This document shows positions 11,923 to 26,900 of a stretch of 64,000 nucleotides of DNA, in pieces. The position numbers were made by a program, and so were the translations under genes. The notes under the pieces were generated by a model. It was not told where the DNA came from. It ran no database searches and was given only the letters and a program-made list of their open reading frames with translations. Position 1 is the stretch's first letter; each line of letters opens with the position of its first letter. The stretch is from Caprella mutica (Eukaryota > Arthropoda > Malacostraca > Amphipoda > Caprellidae): contig CANNZV010002606.1 in NCBI GenBank assembly GCA_947561585.1, positions 133,237 to 197,236 of the forward strand, written 5' to 3'.

Positions 11923-12320
11923 GGTAGGGGTTTCAGAACCAAAAGCCATATTGCTGCCGTCAAAAGGATCGACTCCTGGAGGAAATTTAGTACAAGGACT
12001 GGAAGAACTGCAGTCAGAAAAGAAAGTGGCTCCATGAAAAAATTAACCTATTACGTTCGATGACAAGATCATGGATACAGAAAAGCTACTTCATGAATGC
12101 ATCACTTACCAAAGAATGTGACCAAAACGGACACAAACACCGGTGAATCTGAATGCAATCACGGATGGAAGAGGAAAATGAAGAGGTAATAGTAAATGAA
12201 GCCTACGAGCATACCTAAATTGGAGACCTAGAGCTATCCTTTAAAACTGATAGGTACCTAGTAGCGTTAAAATAAAACATTAAAAAAAAACAGACAATAA
12301 TTAAATTACAACAGTTCGGC
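11923..12320 (-). mobile_element. SINE-like retroposon copy
   Basis: Begins TAGGGGTTTCAGAACC on the plus strand. It shares, in order, CGTCAAAAGGA, GCAGTCAGAAA, GTGGCTCCATGAA, GATGGAAGAGGAAAATGAAG and AGCTATCCT with 13215-13995 and 51115-51545. Copies share this left border but stop at different right borders. That implies the 3' end lies on the left, so the element is on the minus strand and often 5'-truncated. Confidence 0.6.
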
Positions 12321-13214
12321 ACTAAGGTATGTCACCTCCTTTCTTTTCCAATCACCACAAACAGGTTCAGAATAGAGAACCAGTGGCATGACCATAATAA
12401 TTCATGTATCCACCCTAGTCCTGTTTGTTTAGTAAACTAAAATAGGTAGCTATAGCCTATATGATTATAGTACTACACAAGGAAGTACCATTTCAATTCT
12501 ATACTCATTTTGATATAGAAACATAACTACATATTAATGCACACAAACTTCAAACAGTCACAGGACCCAAAGACAAGAACTATCTAGAGAAGACTCTCGA
12601 AGCCTCACTGACCACATATTAAAAATAAGGTATAGTAATGACAATAAAGATATTTTGTGTGTGTGACGTAACAGTTCGAAATCAAATTTAAGGTAAATAA
12701 ACTGAATAAAGTATTTTCAACTCAGTAGTTGTGGTTGTCCTATGAAAACAGTTATATATTTATTAACTTTCCAATATGAAAAAGTTCTAACTTAATACAT
12801 TAATATGTTGCCTTCATGACGTCACAAACACAAAATACTTGCCAGTCACTACTGTGTCTAGGCAAATACCTCGTCTCGACTGTTCTTTTTCAGGAAGGTA
12901 AAGCGCGAAATATTTGTGTTGAAAGTATTTAGATAGCCATTAACTATATAATATCATCATAGATAATTATTGGTTATGGATATTAAGTTATAATAATCAT
13001 CGATATTTGCGTTGATCTGTACCAACCTCCTTAGCAAGAAGTAAGTATCACGAGTTAAAAATAAACACAGAGGCGACGGTTGTGTACTAACACATACCTT
13101 AATATAATACATACCTACTGTGAGTGTATGTACCACAGACGACAATATTACACGTTACTTTAACCCATCAAATAACGCTGTGCTGATTTTTTTTTATTTA
13201 ACATGGTAGTGAAA

Positions 13215-13995
13215 CACCACCGAACCAATTATTTAAGCAATTATCGCCTTCTATTAATGTCACAATTAACTGCACCCCATCGAAAGGAAATTGAATACAA
13301 AGGACTTTAAAGAAGAGGTCAGAAAGGAAATTGGCTTCACGAACCTGAGTCACACACCACCTTTCAGAGACAATGCTGTTGGATTCGGAAAAGTTACTCG
13401 TCATCAAGGATTGTAAAGAAAATGAACACAATCCTTGGTTACCCCACTCATGGATAGAAAATGAAGAGGTGATAGTAAATGAAGCCTCCGACCCTACCTT
13501 ACCTAACACGAAAATCTAAGACAACGGTTCTTAAACCTAGGTTCGATCGAAACCCTAGGGGTTCGGTGAGAGATTCAGGGGTTCAGCCATGTGGTTCATA
13601 ATGTTTTATATTCATATGCGAAATTCATGTTTCGATCGATTCGATCACTGAACAGTGATTTAGTGTGAGAATGATGCATGGCACAATTTGTTTAATAATT
13701 CAGTATATGCTATAGTTATGTATTACATATGTTTATATTTGGATGGAGAAACACATATATTTTTCCAACTACAAGGGTTCGGTGAATGCATATTTGGGGA
13801 GCTTGTGGGATTCGGTACCTCCAAAAAGGGTAAGAACCACTGATCTAAGACCTTGTAGGTGAAGAGCATAACTCTAACGCTATCCTCTAAAACTGCAAGT
13901 AGAGTTAAAAAATAATTAACATGGTAAGAATGAAAAACACCTCCCCCCTTCTCTTTCGTTCACCACAGTCACAGACAGCTTCAGGATAGACCACC
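13215..13995 (-). mobile_element. SINE-like retroposon interrupted by a hAT-like element
   Basis: The two halves, 13215-13521 and 13851-13995, together match the uninterrupted copy at 51115-51545. The gap is exactly the hAT-like element at 13522-13842. On the minus strand the right-hand part (GGATAGCGTTAGAGTTATGC) resembles the D and anticodon arms of a tRNA, with an A-box-like TAGCGTTAGAG. A tRNA-derived head is plausible but not proven. Confidence 0.6.
13522..13842. mobile_element. hAT (Charlie-like) MITE with 8-bp duplication
   Basis: Ends CAACGGTTCTTAAACC and GGTAAGAACCACTG are imperfect inverted repeats of the CAGTGGTTCTTAACC type known from Charlie-like hAT elements. It is flanked by ATCTAAGA at 13514-13521 and 13843-13850. 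About 320 bp, non-coding. A related copy is at 26485-26735. Confidence 0.85.
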
Positions 13996-14580
13996 TAAGG
14001 ACCTTCACATTAATAAGGGAAATAAAAATTATGTTAGAGTTTTATGCTTTTATTGATTTTTTTATAATTTTTGTAGAAACTGGAAGAAATGCAATGAAGA
14101 TTAAGTAAGGAATAAAAATTTACCCATGAACAATCGATATAACTATAAGGATATGTGCAATTTAATTAACATACCCAAGATTTGAGTGGCCAATCTTAAG
14201 ACTAACATAGACGAAAAGTATAACTGACAAAACTAAAGTATAGAAACATACTCATCAATTCGATTGGAGAAAATCGACAAATTTTAAGTCATTACCTCTA
14301 TACAGTCTATCGAGAGGTAATTCAATTCACAGTTTTAGTAGCGTTACGTCAAATCACTAGGCGTTAAATTTAATCTTATTATTGAATGGCAATATATAAT
14401 ATCACAGCAGTATCTATGGGCAAAATAACCTACTGAACAGTCACAGGCAGTTAACTATGCGTTAGAAATACATTACAATTGCACTTGTGGAAGGCAAGGC
14501 GTACTTACTTGAAATATTTTCAGTGTACAAACAGAAAAGTCTGGGGCTGCCAATCATTTAATGGTTAGCAAAATTCACTA

Positions 14581-14735
14581 GGGTAAGTTCTTAATTATCG
14601 GTCAGTTCAACATTTTCAGGTACCTAAGAAAAAACGATATAACAATAATTAATTAATTTCTATTTAATTATTATTATATCGTTTTTTCTTACGTGTCCGA
14701 AAATGTTGAGCTGACCGATAATTAGGAACTTACCC
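14581..14735. mobile_element. Palindromic MITE, TA-flanked family, near-perfect hairpin
   Basis: GGGTAAGTTCTTAATTATCG at the left is answered by CGATAATTAGGAACTTACCC at the right, with TA flanks. The internal arms pair through GAAAAAACGATATAA, so almost the whole element folds into one hairpin. Non-coding. Confidence 0.85.
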
Positions 14736-17700
14736 TAGTGATCAGATATGGAATGAGATAAATGTAGAAAATGGACCTAAATGTAAGTCATTAGTATTGC
14801 TGCTTAATCTGTCTCAACATTTCCATTGGAATTTATAATCGGGTTTCCATAGATAGCACGTCTTTCTGACAGTTGAAACATATTTAACGGTAAGGTATAA
14901 AGTAAATAGTGCCGTGAAAAAATATAGTAGAGTTGTATTGAATTGGGAGGTGTGACTAAAATAGAGCTTAGAGTTAGATAGATATATCTATAGATAGGTA
15001 ACCAATTGGAAGAAAGTCATTTACTGCAACTGTTATTTAAATTTACCTGTCTAAGGTGTAATGCCATTACCACCTTTCTATATCAAATAGTGGCTAAACT
15101 TAACAGTAATTTGTAAACACACATCGTATAAAAATATATGTCCGTAACAGACTAAATGTAGCTATATATTTAGTTACTTACAAAAAATACAGGTAACACT
15201 AAGGTGTTGAAGGAAGCAGTTCGGTTATTAGCAAATCACACTATATAGCAGTTCTGATAAGAAAAAAGAAACGAATTTTATTTATTTTGATTGATTTATC
15301 ATTCACATTGATAATTCCTGTGTAAAATGATTAACTATTAGAGAAGTGAAGATGAGTGAGCTGGAACCTTCAGATCTAACCCGATCTAAGGATCTAACCC
15401 GATAGGAAAAAGAAGAACATTTTTCAATATGAAAAATATAAAGCTATATAAATAAATATACATTATATCTATACATAGGAGTTGCTCGCCATTTTGATTA
15501 GATTACAGAAAGTAGAAGATAATAAGTGAGAGTTAAGATTAATCAGAGGTCTATTAAAGCAAACTTATTTACTGATCTAATAATGGAACAAACTTGAGCA
15601 AAGATCATATGAAGCTAGAAAGTAAGTTGGAATCTCGTTAACTAATTCACTTCGCTCTATAATAATTTCACTGATGTATTTATCAAAACTTTTACATTAA
15701 CTACCTATTCTCACTGCAAGATTTACTCGATATTTCTAAGAAATAGAACTGAGCAACTCCACATAAATTTATTAATTAAATTACTTTTTTTTGGCCACAG
15801 CATGAGAAAATGCATGGTTTATTGATGTTTATTTAGATTTATTTTTCATTACATTTTAAATTTGTATTCATTTTTATTTTTCGTTAAAGAAATTTTCGAA
15901 ATAATAACATACGGAAACAATAACTAACTAAATTGAAAAGTCTCTTTTAAATTTCAAGGGATTCGTAATAATTCAATTTGATGAAAAAGTTCGGTAGGTA
16001 ATAGCTAATGGTTTAAAAGAAAATTCAATTGGAAATGAAGAAATGTGAATTAGAATCAAAAATTTAATGTCTACCTAAATACTACTTCTTGTTTTTTTAA
16101 TAAACTAAATAGGATATCCGTTAGGTAGGGTAGAGTAATAATAACCAGATGCTAGAATATAACTGATGAAAACTTCAACAAGTTTTCAAAAATGCATCAA
16201 CATAAAAGAGCAATTAAAGATATTTAATGCAACTATATACTGTACTGCAATTTCTTATAATAGCCTATTGAAAATTGTACCCTGTACTTCACTCGCATTT
16301 GGTTATTTACACTCTACCCTAACCACATTTAATTTTCTTAAATCACTAACAAAGAAAATGTCCTCACACGTCTCAGATTACAAAACTGGTAAATAGTAAG
16401 GTCCATGAGTAGGGCAAATACTCAATTACCGTAACGTTTGATACATTGTAACTTCTTTATACCTTTATGACATAAAAAGACTGTACAGCTCTGGTAATTG
16501 ACTAACTACTCTTGTAACTACATACAGATAACGTTTAACAAAATAGGGGTTGGGGTCGACTTTTTCTGAGGTACATATAATCTAATATAGATATAGTACA
16601 CTGACATGTCATATAACCGCAGGTAGCTACATGGTATACACTTTTCAAAGTTTGTTCACTTCTATTTTTCTTCTTTATTATCAGACACTTGTTGTTACAC
16701 ATTTCATGTTCAATAATCTTCACGGACAGTCGGACACTAACACTTCAAAAGGAATTTTCACTGTATAAGGTCTTTGCCGCACTTTTAAAGTTTCTTTTCA
16801 CCAACTAAAACTTGGCCGCACTGTACAAGGTCTTTACCACACTGTATAATTTTTTTTACCGCACTTTTAAAGTTTCTTTTTAATTTTACCAACAAAAAAG
16901 TATTCAGCAAACCATCTCTACCTCGTGGTAACAAAAAAGTTTCTGTTCACTGTCTTCTGTTCCTTGGAATATCTTGGCATAACTAGAAGTGAACAGTAAA
17001 ATGTAAAACATGACATGGCAACTCTGTGAGAAAAAGATACAACCCACTACCAAATAATGTACAAACGAACCAAATGGAATATAGCTACTACCAATTCAAA
17101 ATTATATCAAGGATATACTGCTATGATCATCATTTATTTTAATGGACAAAAACTATATAAACCATGTGCAAGTGGATATATATTCTACATTTGATTATTA
17201 TATTAAAAAAAAATAGAACGAATTTATATTATTGAAATCGAAAATATCAAAATTGAAGGTTTTTCAAACTTATTTTTACAATAAACTTTTCTGAAGAAAA
17301 TACTGCTTGACTATAGAAAGCAATATAATAATCAATTTTAAAGACTTTAATGAATAGAAGCAAGCTCTCTTAGCAATAGATAATTGAGCAATAAATAATG
17401 TATTTCTTCTTCTTTTGAGGTTAAGATTTAATAGTATCTTAGGGAAATTATTATCACAATGATAACTAGCTACAAGGAGACTCTGTAGATTCTACAACTG
17501 AGGTACAACCTGTAGTTAGCCAACTAATGAAAGGGAAGTGACACACTAAGTACAGTCACCAACACAAAGTGAGGACAGCTAAATAGGTACCGATAAGACA
17601 GTACTCAGTTACAGAGATGACTGTACAATGTCATCAGTGTGTGCGAGTGTTATTGAGATTGGTGGAAATCAAAAGGTAATAAGTTAAAAAGGAGATCTCG

Positions 17701-17948
17701 AAACAATAACAATATAACAAAACAAAATGAAGTTAAATAGGTCATGTGTGCTATGACTTCAGAGTACTGAGACTCTTTTAATTGTACTGGACAGTGCTGG
17801 ATAGTAACGATCAGAAGGTAAGAGGTATGGCACTCAAAGAAACTAACCAATTGACTTGCCAATGAACCATCAACTTACTTGCTTGCTTCACAGTACTAAT
17901 TTTCAACACCCACCTACACCTTTTGCCAACTGATCAGTTAAGATTCTC
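14736..17948. other. Intergenic, no gene seen
   Basis: AT-rich sequence downstream of the GLD-2-type gene. At about 16745-16890 a short block is duplicated: CCGCACTTTTAAAGTTTCTT occurs twice, separated by GTACAAGGTCTTTACC-type words. Small reading frames here (for example 16166-16396 plus, 17650-17862 minus) have AT-driven composition and no recognisable motif. Confidence 0.5.
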
Positions 17949-20900
17949 TCACGCCCCCACTACTGGTGGTGGGCAGGTGAGGAGCAGGGGGGACATATCC
18001 CTAGCTATGACAGGAGCATCCTTTGGCCCCAGACAAGATGCAACACCTTTACTCTGTTCGGTCTCTTCGACAGTAGACTCTATCACAGACAGTCCATCAC
18101 AATCTTGAACCTCTTCACAACAGTCAACAGGAGGCTGCAACTTGACAATATGATCAGCAATGTCTCCCACATCAGGAATGATATCCTTGAGGTTGTGTGT
18201 CTTCTTCAGTGTTTCGTATGAAGTCTTGAAGACCTGAAGAATCTTATCATACTTGTCTTTCTGTGCAATGGCCCTGGTTGTATTCGTAAAGTTGAAAGGC
18301 TCTGAAAGTGAAAACAAAATAAGAAATCGTAAGTTATCAACAGTTTGTGAAGGTGTAAATGACAAATTAGTTCTCAAAAACTACACGAGACAATCAGCTG
18401 AAAAAATAGTATAAATTAAAACGATCATAGGTAGCTTTACAACCTAAATCAGCTGCAACTGTTTGGATTCATGGAAAATATATATTATATCGTAATATTT
18501 CAGTGATTCAAGAAGTCCACTTAGACAAATTGTAAGAGTGCAAAGAGAGTCTTTATCAATTGCAATAAGGAAAGTTATTGTTTGTAAGCTGCCTTGAGTA
18601 ATCACCTTCAATGAATATGAGGTCAGACTCAGCGTGAGGCACACCGCTTCTAGGGCCACAGCGACCATACTTCACTGACATTACTGAATCTTCATAACTT
18701 GGGGGGAAAATAGAATTAGCTTAAAACTTAAGATAGACCTTGGTGATGTGAAATATCGAGACTATTTATTGCTATGCTTCACATTAAAAATAAAAAGATC
18801 ATTGCTTAAATTAAAGAAATTACACTTTAAAAAATAGCATGTATGTTTAGCCAATAAAAATATATCTTTATAGACAAGAAATATTAGAAGTTCTTTGTAA
18901 ACTATAAAAAAAACTGAAACATAAGATCAGCCATGAAGATAATTATATAGCTAAATAGCATTTAAATTAGGAAAATGTAATATGTTTCTATCCTATAACC
19001 TTTTTCACAGAGTATAAATTTAATTTATTGAAATACAATAATGTGAGAGGCTGAGAGTTATCGAATACCATAAAGTCTAAAACAGTTCATCTTCTGGTAA
19101 AAAATTAGCGTAATTCTCACTTGAAGTTGGTGAAGTACTCCAAGAATCCCAAGAAAAGAGTACCCAGGTCCTGAGTGTTGTTAGAAACAAACTTAGGTAC
19201 CATTTGTGTCATGCAGATACTGTCCCCTCTCCTTAGGTTAGAAAAGTCTCCAGTCAAGTACTTCTGCAGGATGGGCAGTACTGGAGGGAAAGCTTTCACT
19301 GCAAACAGACACAAGTAAGATAAGTAATTCACACTGATAGAACTACTACGCTATGCCTCTTCTATTGTAACTACATACATAAACCGGTCTTGTTTCAGCT
19401 CAGACTTATGACAATTGAATAAGTGTGGGACATGACTCGCTTTCATTTTTCTTGGTACAGAAAATATTTCAAGAGTAGCTTTGGTAATTTGATTAACGTT
19501 TACAGTTAATCTATCTTCGCCGTGACTTATAAGGTGGGAAAGATTAAACGTACTTTTATGGTAAACACGGGGCATTACTTATCATGAAATTATTTATAAT
19601 CTATCCCACCTGCATAACTTACAATGAACAGCTACATTCTAGGGAAATAATAAGCTAGGTTCTAAATTAGGCCATAAAAAAAACAATCTTGCTTATCTCA
19701 AACTTATTAGATGGAAATAAAAAGATAAAAACTAAATATACATTTACAAATGCAAACATTGAAATGAAATTGCATACATCGGAAATACTGCAACAATAAA
19801 TAAACTTTATTTATCATGAGATAGTAATCAATTAATTTAGTAGGGGTTTAACGTCTGCTTCGGAACCAAATTCCATATCGCTGACGTCAAAAGGAAATTA
19901 AATACAATGGACTAGAAGAAGCAGTCAGAAAGGAAAGTGGCTCCATGAACAAAGTCACTTACCACCGTCGATGACAATGCTCATGGATTATCAGAAGATA
20001 TTATCAGGTAAGGTGATGAAAATACTAATTGAATAACGAGGACATTCTTAGTTATTGTATAAGTTAGCATTAGTTTCAAAAAATGAACTAATGGAAGTGC
20101 AGATCTTCAAATCCAACCAACTAATAAACTTTGCTATCTTCAAACCCTAGTATCATTTGATGAGCATTGAAATGTTCTCTACCCACAACGTTAGAAATCT
20201 CAATTGCTTCTACTGACTAAAATCGTTATGGTTATTTGTTCACCTTGGAGGTAGTGTATGACCATGAGAGCGAGGGAGTAGGAGGAGATGGTGCTGAACT
20301 GAGCAGAGTTGATATCATGACTAGCAGCCCAGAGTTTGGCACACACAACCAGGGGACGCACGCGCCAGTCACCTGAAAACAGAGGGAGTCATTTCAAAAG
20401 ATATAGGCAAAACTTTTATCATTTGTGAGTTAAGGAAGTGGAATGAGCTAATGATTTCAGTGGAAGAGAGATCCTTTACCAGATATGACTTAGCAATAGT
20501 CTCAGTTTTAGCTGCTTTGTATAATTTAAATCAAATAAGCAATCATGAGGGAATTTCTGTTAATAGGCCTTTGCCGTTAATAGAAATAATTTTTTTTACT
20601 GAATCTTTCTATTTAGTAAAATCCCATTTTCTCATATGCTTCATATTAACCAGTTAAATCATATTGTACTGAAAATGATTGTTTGCAATATAGCAGCGCC
20701 TATACTTCGATAATAAAATTAAACTTTTTTTGAACAGTGATATTGCACAAGAATATTAGATAATTCTGTTAGTAATTTAGAGCAGCTAAAGTAAATAGCA
20801 AGTGTCTTGTTTCAGGGGAGGGGGGGGGGGGCGTACACACGCAGTGTTTTTTAAATCTTGCCACCACACTTTTTGCTAAGCTCCTCCTACTTTTTCCCCA

Positions 20901-23900
20901 CGAGATTTTTGAATTATATAAGAAAAAACAATAAAATTATTTATATTTCAGTTGGTATCCATGATACCTGCTGGTATCATGGAGAGTGGATAATAATTTT
21001 ATTGTTTTTTCTTATATAATTCAAAAATCTCGTGGGGAAAAAGTAGGAGGAGCTTAGCAAAATCTCTGGTGGCAAGACTTAAAAAACACTGCGTCTGTAC
21101 GGCCCTTCAGATCATTTTGGTTTATCTTATTAGAACTGTAGGATATGTATTTCAGTGGTACGGAACCAGTGAAAAATACTGTCACAGCATATAATGGCTG
21201 TGATTTCAGATATACCATTAACTTTATAATACCTAGCTTTCTAATTTCTACATCATATCCACTTCAAATACAATTGAATTATTTAACATTATAGCGACTA
21301 ATGGCAACTACTTATCTCTCGAGTGCCTGAGAATTGACCTTAAATAGAAATCAATCAATATCTATTTTAATTATTTGGAAGTATAAAATAAATAGAGTAG
21401 ATATTGGAATTAGTATCGAAGCATATAATTTAGCCCCCACATATTGAGCTTACACTGAGCGTAGGCGTGCATAAGGTATGTATTTTTGATGCCCACAACA
21501 CTGTCCACGTTGATGTCTATTTGCAACTTAGTGTCCGTGTCAGTGAGTCTCAGAATGGGAACACAGGCATTGATGAGAAGAACTTCAGATGCCCAGGCTG
21601 CAACAAACGATATGGTTAGTAATTCATTGGACACAAGGGAGGGATAGGAACAAAATGATGTCACTTTAGTTCATTACCTTTCTTAATGTTCACTTTCAAC
21701 AAAGTAGCTACTTTATGAGTACACACATAACGAAAAAATAATTCACATTTATATTATATGAATCAATATGGAATCACAGTCAGCCGAACGAGGTTACTAT
21801 GAACATGAAAAATAGTTCCAAAGATCTAGCTAACTCCAAACCCAGAAACTACAGTTGTCATACACCCCAACAAACAACACAAACAGTGAACAATTAAGTT
21901 GTAACTTACGCAGTTTTTTGAAGTCTTCCTCGAGACCAAGGAGTACCTTCTCAGCTCTGCGTCTGTAGTCAATGTAGCTGTTGTAGTAGTTAGGAGAGTC
22001 AGTGGGTCTGTAGCAGAGGTCTATGTCACTCTCGTCCAAACCAAAGCCACTGATGGAAGAACCGCCCAAGAGCAACTGCTTCACATTGCGACCACAGTCC
22101 TGAGATAAAAAATAGCACATTTCAACTTGAGGGACAGAGGCCAAACAGTGAGAGGTATAGATATTGGGAGAGGTAATTACATCACTATCAACTTATCAAG
22201 GTAATGAGATGTAGAAAAAAGCAAGCAAAAGAATTTGCATGCATATTCAAACTGAAGAATATATCTCACTGACGAAAATACCAACTAGATCTAGTCTATT
22301 TTTTTATCAAGTCAAATAGATAGCATTTATAAACCTCTCAATAGAGTGATTTGGATAGTTCAGTAGAAGTTTCTATTTCTTCAGAGTAATTTGTTGTTAC
22401 CTTGAGAGCATCGTAGATCTTAGTTCTGAGAGCATGTTTCTTGTAAAGAGTAGAGTCCTTCTGCTGCTTCCTGAAGAACAAATTCCACACCTGACAGCTC
22501 AGTTTGTAACTGTTTTCAGTGCTCTCCCTGGAAGAGGTGTGCAATTCTGGAGGTGGAGCAAAACATTCCAGCTTGTGGTTGAAAGTGTGCTGGTTGATCT
22601 CCTGCTGAGAAGGCTCTCGTTTCCACACCTCTGGCATTGACAGATCGAATTTCCCCCCACCATTCTCAAACACCTCAAACTCTTTGATGTTCATGGGCAA
22701 CTCGCGCAAATTAATGGAAGTGGAAACGTTCTTCCTGAATCGAGGGTGACTGTGGTGATGGTGACCATACTTGTGGTGCTGGTTGTGCTCATATGTGTGG
22801 TTCCTGTTGTTGTTGAAGTGGTTTGGTTGTTGGTAATGATAATGACCTTGGTTGAAGTTATGGTGGTGTGGCTGAAAATAATTAGCATTTTTAGGAATTC
22901 GAAAAGGTGGGGCGAAAGGAGGCATTCTGTTATTATGTCTCATCTGTTGTGGAGGTTTAGTGGCCTCAGTACGTGGGGGTGCAGAAGTCAAAAACTGTCC
23001 GGTGGGGGGAGGAGCTGTGTTGTAGAAGTGCATGGAGAAGGGAGATGTAGGGGGAGACCCTGGTGAAGGGTCTTTAGCACTGACATCGTCCTTAGTCTCA
23101 CTCTCTGCCACATCCACAGTCTTTGGCTTGAATGTGCCACTAGCAGCAATTATTGCAGAGTCAGTCACAGGATAATGAACAAACTTAGCAGCATCAGGCA
23201 GAGGATGGCCAGGTAGATTTACTATCTGAGGATGATATCCACTCTCAGCATTACCATTGAAATGGAACTGTCTGAGAAAGTCTCCCCCGTTATGTGCAGG
23301 ATGATTCAGCAGATTCTCTCTGTTGATTTCTCCATGGTGAAACTGGTTATCGAAATTGAACCTGGATTTGTTGTGTTTGAATTTTCTTTCTCCCTTGTAA
23401 TATCCATTGCGATTGTAGTTATTGTACATATTGCCGTTGTGTTGGTTATTCCCTTGGTTTTTATTCTTATTATACTCATTGCCTTGGTACCTGTTGCCCA
23501 TATTTCTCTGCCTGTTATGGTACTTGTTGTACATTTTAGGTTCTGGCATCTGAAGCAAGTTGTTCTCAGAGGATACATAATTTTCGAAGTTATTTCCGTT
23601 CTCGCCACTGAAAGAGAAATGTCGAAAATTAACTAGAGATAGAAAACAGAGAGACTAATTTCAATTATAAAATATACATGAATGCACAGTATAGCTAAAC
23701 CAGTAAACTTCTGACAATATGACTAGCTATACAAATACCAATCTGAAAAATAAGTGAATGTTCAGCAAGTTGGTATCTACTAGAATAACTACCTATACTT
23801 TGGGTAATTTAAAATCACTGCTATAGCTATGCTGCAAATATTGGCCCAGTTTAATTGTTTTATCACTATTACATTGACAAAAAATCTATTCAATGAGATT

Positions 23901-26900
23901 TTTATAATTAGCTACTCACTTTTGCACTCTATTCTCATTGCCTGTGTTGACGTTCATAGGAGGAGTAGAGCATCGTGATGAGTACCCAGTGTCTCCAGAG
24001 CAAGAACTGCTGCCACTGGAGCAAACTAGGAGACTCTCTGTACTGGTTGCTTCCTCAAGCTTCTTGGGAGCATCACAGGGACTTACATCATCAGTGTTAC
24101 TGTCAAGAGGAGATGAAGATGGCACTGAGATCCTACTGTCTGACATGATGCCTTCAACTTGCTTCTCAACCAGACATGTTGTAGCATTGATAGGACTGGA
24201 TGAATCAATGACAGTTTTCAGGGACTCTTCCTTGCCAATGACTTTGTCAGAGGTAGATCGTCTCACACAAGAGAGGTCTGACGTTAACTCCACTCGAGGT
24301 GCATCAGCTGAAGCAACTACATCAAAACTTTCCTTTTTGCTGGCAGAACTGTTCTGTTTGCTAGATTTGACATCTTCATCAGCACAAGCTTTAGCTTGGA
24401 CTAGCACAGACTCTGTGCTCTCTGCACTGCTTCCCTTGATAGAACGAGACTCATTTTTGATCTCGACAACTGTCCTGTTTGCTTTAGTGAGAACAGAGGG
24501 ATCTAGAGTGACAGGGATATTGGAGAGGAATTCATTGGGGATGAAGCCATTTCCCGAAGAGGCTGCAGCAGCATAGCTAACCTTCTTCTCTATTATCCTG
24601 AAAAGAGTAACATCAATTTAAAGTCAATTACAAATTAAACTTGAAATAATAAATAAATTCAGTTAACTAATATACAGATTCTAATGTTGCTTGTTTCTCA
24701 CAACAATATAACACAGGATAGCATTGAAATGTATAATTATCATACTTAATTTAAAGCACCTCAAAATGAACTTCAGTTTGTAAAATGAAATGCCCTTCAT
24801 TCACTATTAGCTATCTTAAAAGTGGCTAGCTAGAGCTAAATTCTCAGCATTTTCTGAAATACATAAACAAAACACTCATTTGACAGTTCACCACCATCTG
24901 CAACATAAAGGTAGCTAATTAGAAGCAATAACTTACTGAGGTTTGGTTTGTCCATTAGAATATGCAGTGCCAAGCTGCTGCAAAGCTTGTTGTTCCAAAG
25001 TTGGAGTCTTTGTTTCCTGTTTCTGGTTACCAGCGCTCTTATCTTTCTCCTTCGACTTCTCCTCAGGTTTTGCAGTGACATCAGATGAGCGACCATTTTT
25101 CTTGGTCTTGCCATAGAAGTTGTTAATGACAGCATTGCAAAATACCTTATCTTTAGGATCATTGGACTCTACAAAATTCTTATTCTTCTTCTCATCCTTA
25201 GAGCTTTCAATCAACTCTTGATCAACATCAGTTTGGGTGGGGGTAACAACAACACCCAACTTGCCCTTCCTATTCTTCTTGCGCTTCTTGTTGTTCTTGC
25301 GACCAATAATCAAGTTAGACTGATGAAACCGTTCCTCAACATTAGAGCTTGCTTGGTTGCGATCAGATTTCTTCAGAGCTCCACCGTAAGCTCTATTCGC
25401 ATGCAGTGGGAGGATAGGTCCAGTTCTCAGATCAGCATTCAGGCCATCTTGAGCATGATTATCCAGATGGTTAATGGTCATAATGTAAGGATTGCAATGA
25501 AAATCAGTGTTTTTGGAATTTTCTAAGTACCTTTGAGTCAGCCAGTATTGAGTGGGTGGGTGGAAGAATGGAGTGAACTGGCTGCTTGATAAGTTGTTTT
25601 GACTTTGCTCAAAGAAATGAACACCTGGTATATAAGGATTAAAGTCAGAGGCCTCTAAGCAATTGGAATGCAGAGCAAATCTAGCCTGCTGTGGTCTACA
25701 ACAACACTGACAAATGACAGTCTCTGCAGTATTGTGTCCTGCACTGCACGAGGCAAAGTCGTGAAAGATCTTCCCACCAGAGGGAGTATTGCACCCAGAC
25801 CAGTAATGTCTTAGAGCATCAACCAAATTAGTGGGCTTCTGAGGTCCAGTCAGCAAGTTAGACTCGTACCACAGACCAGCACTAATTGATCTTTGGTAAT
25901 AGGGAGAATAATCCTCAAGACAATTTGTCCCCTGGTGAGAAGATGTAGCTGCTCTTTGAAGATGAACAGCCTCTTGCAAATCTTCTGATTGCTGAGAATT
26001 GTTATCAGACTTGTCTCTTGTGAGAAGAGAGCTGAAAAGGTCCGCAAGTCCCGCAAATTGCAAACCACTTGAGCTAGAGGAGCTGACTACTACAGTGCGA
26101 GTCTTCAGAGAGTTAGCGAGGGACGAGTCGTTGCGAAGTTCGTGGTCGTTTTTCAGTGTCTTTTGAGAAGGTTGTACAGACTGACTGAATGGTTGGTCAG
26201 AAGGGGCCAATACTTTACCCTGTTAAAGAGAGAAAGATTAAGTAAATTATAGTGGTAGGTATCCAATAGCTTCAAAGTAGCTATCTTAATCAAATGGAGT
26301 ATTAGTTTGAATATTTGAAGTCTCCTTTCTATTCTACTCATAATAATTAACAATTATAAATTGGTTAACATCTACTTCAGCACCAGAAACCATGGTCAGG
26401 TAACTCAGGTTACACATACATTTATCAGTTAAAGACATTTCTACTCTTAATTAATTCTGGCATGGCATATTATATCTCTAGGAGCAGTGGTTATTAACCT
26501 GGATTCGATCAAACCCTATGAATTCGTTCCGTGAGGCAGTTTCAGGGGTTCAGAAGCTTGGTGACTATATTATTTTTGTGAGATTTTCATATTTTATTGG
26601 ATTACACTTTTTGAACACAGTGATTTTGTGTATAAAGGATGTCTGGAGCAAAAAATAAAAGCACATTTAATTTTTCCAACCAAGAAGGGTTGGAACTTTT
26701 GGGGTTCAGCACCTCTGATAAGGTTAAAACCACTGTTGTACAGGTTATGTAGACAGTAGACTGTGCATTGAAATAATTATAATTGACACTAGCTTATATA
26801 TTGCACAATCTAATTCATCATCAGGAGAAATAAATGAATTATATTGAAAACAGAAAACCCAATGCCAAATTATGATCACCTAATAACAACTTTCATCGTT

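Noticed and set aside
23938..24576. 212-residue plus-strand frame
   Set aside because: Antisense of the GLD-2-type exon 23920-24597, whose minus frame joins its neighbours in phase.
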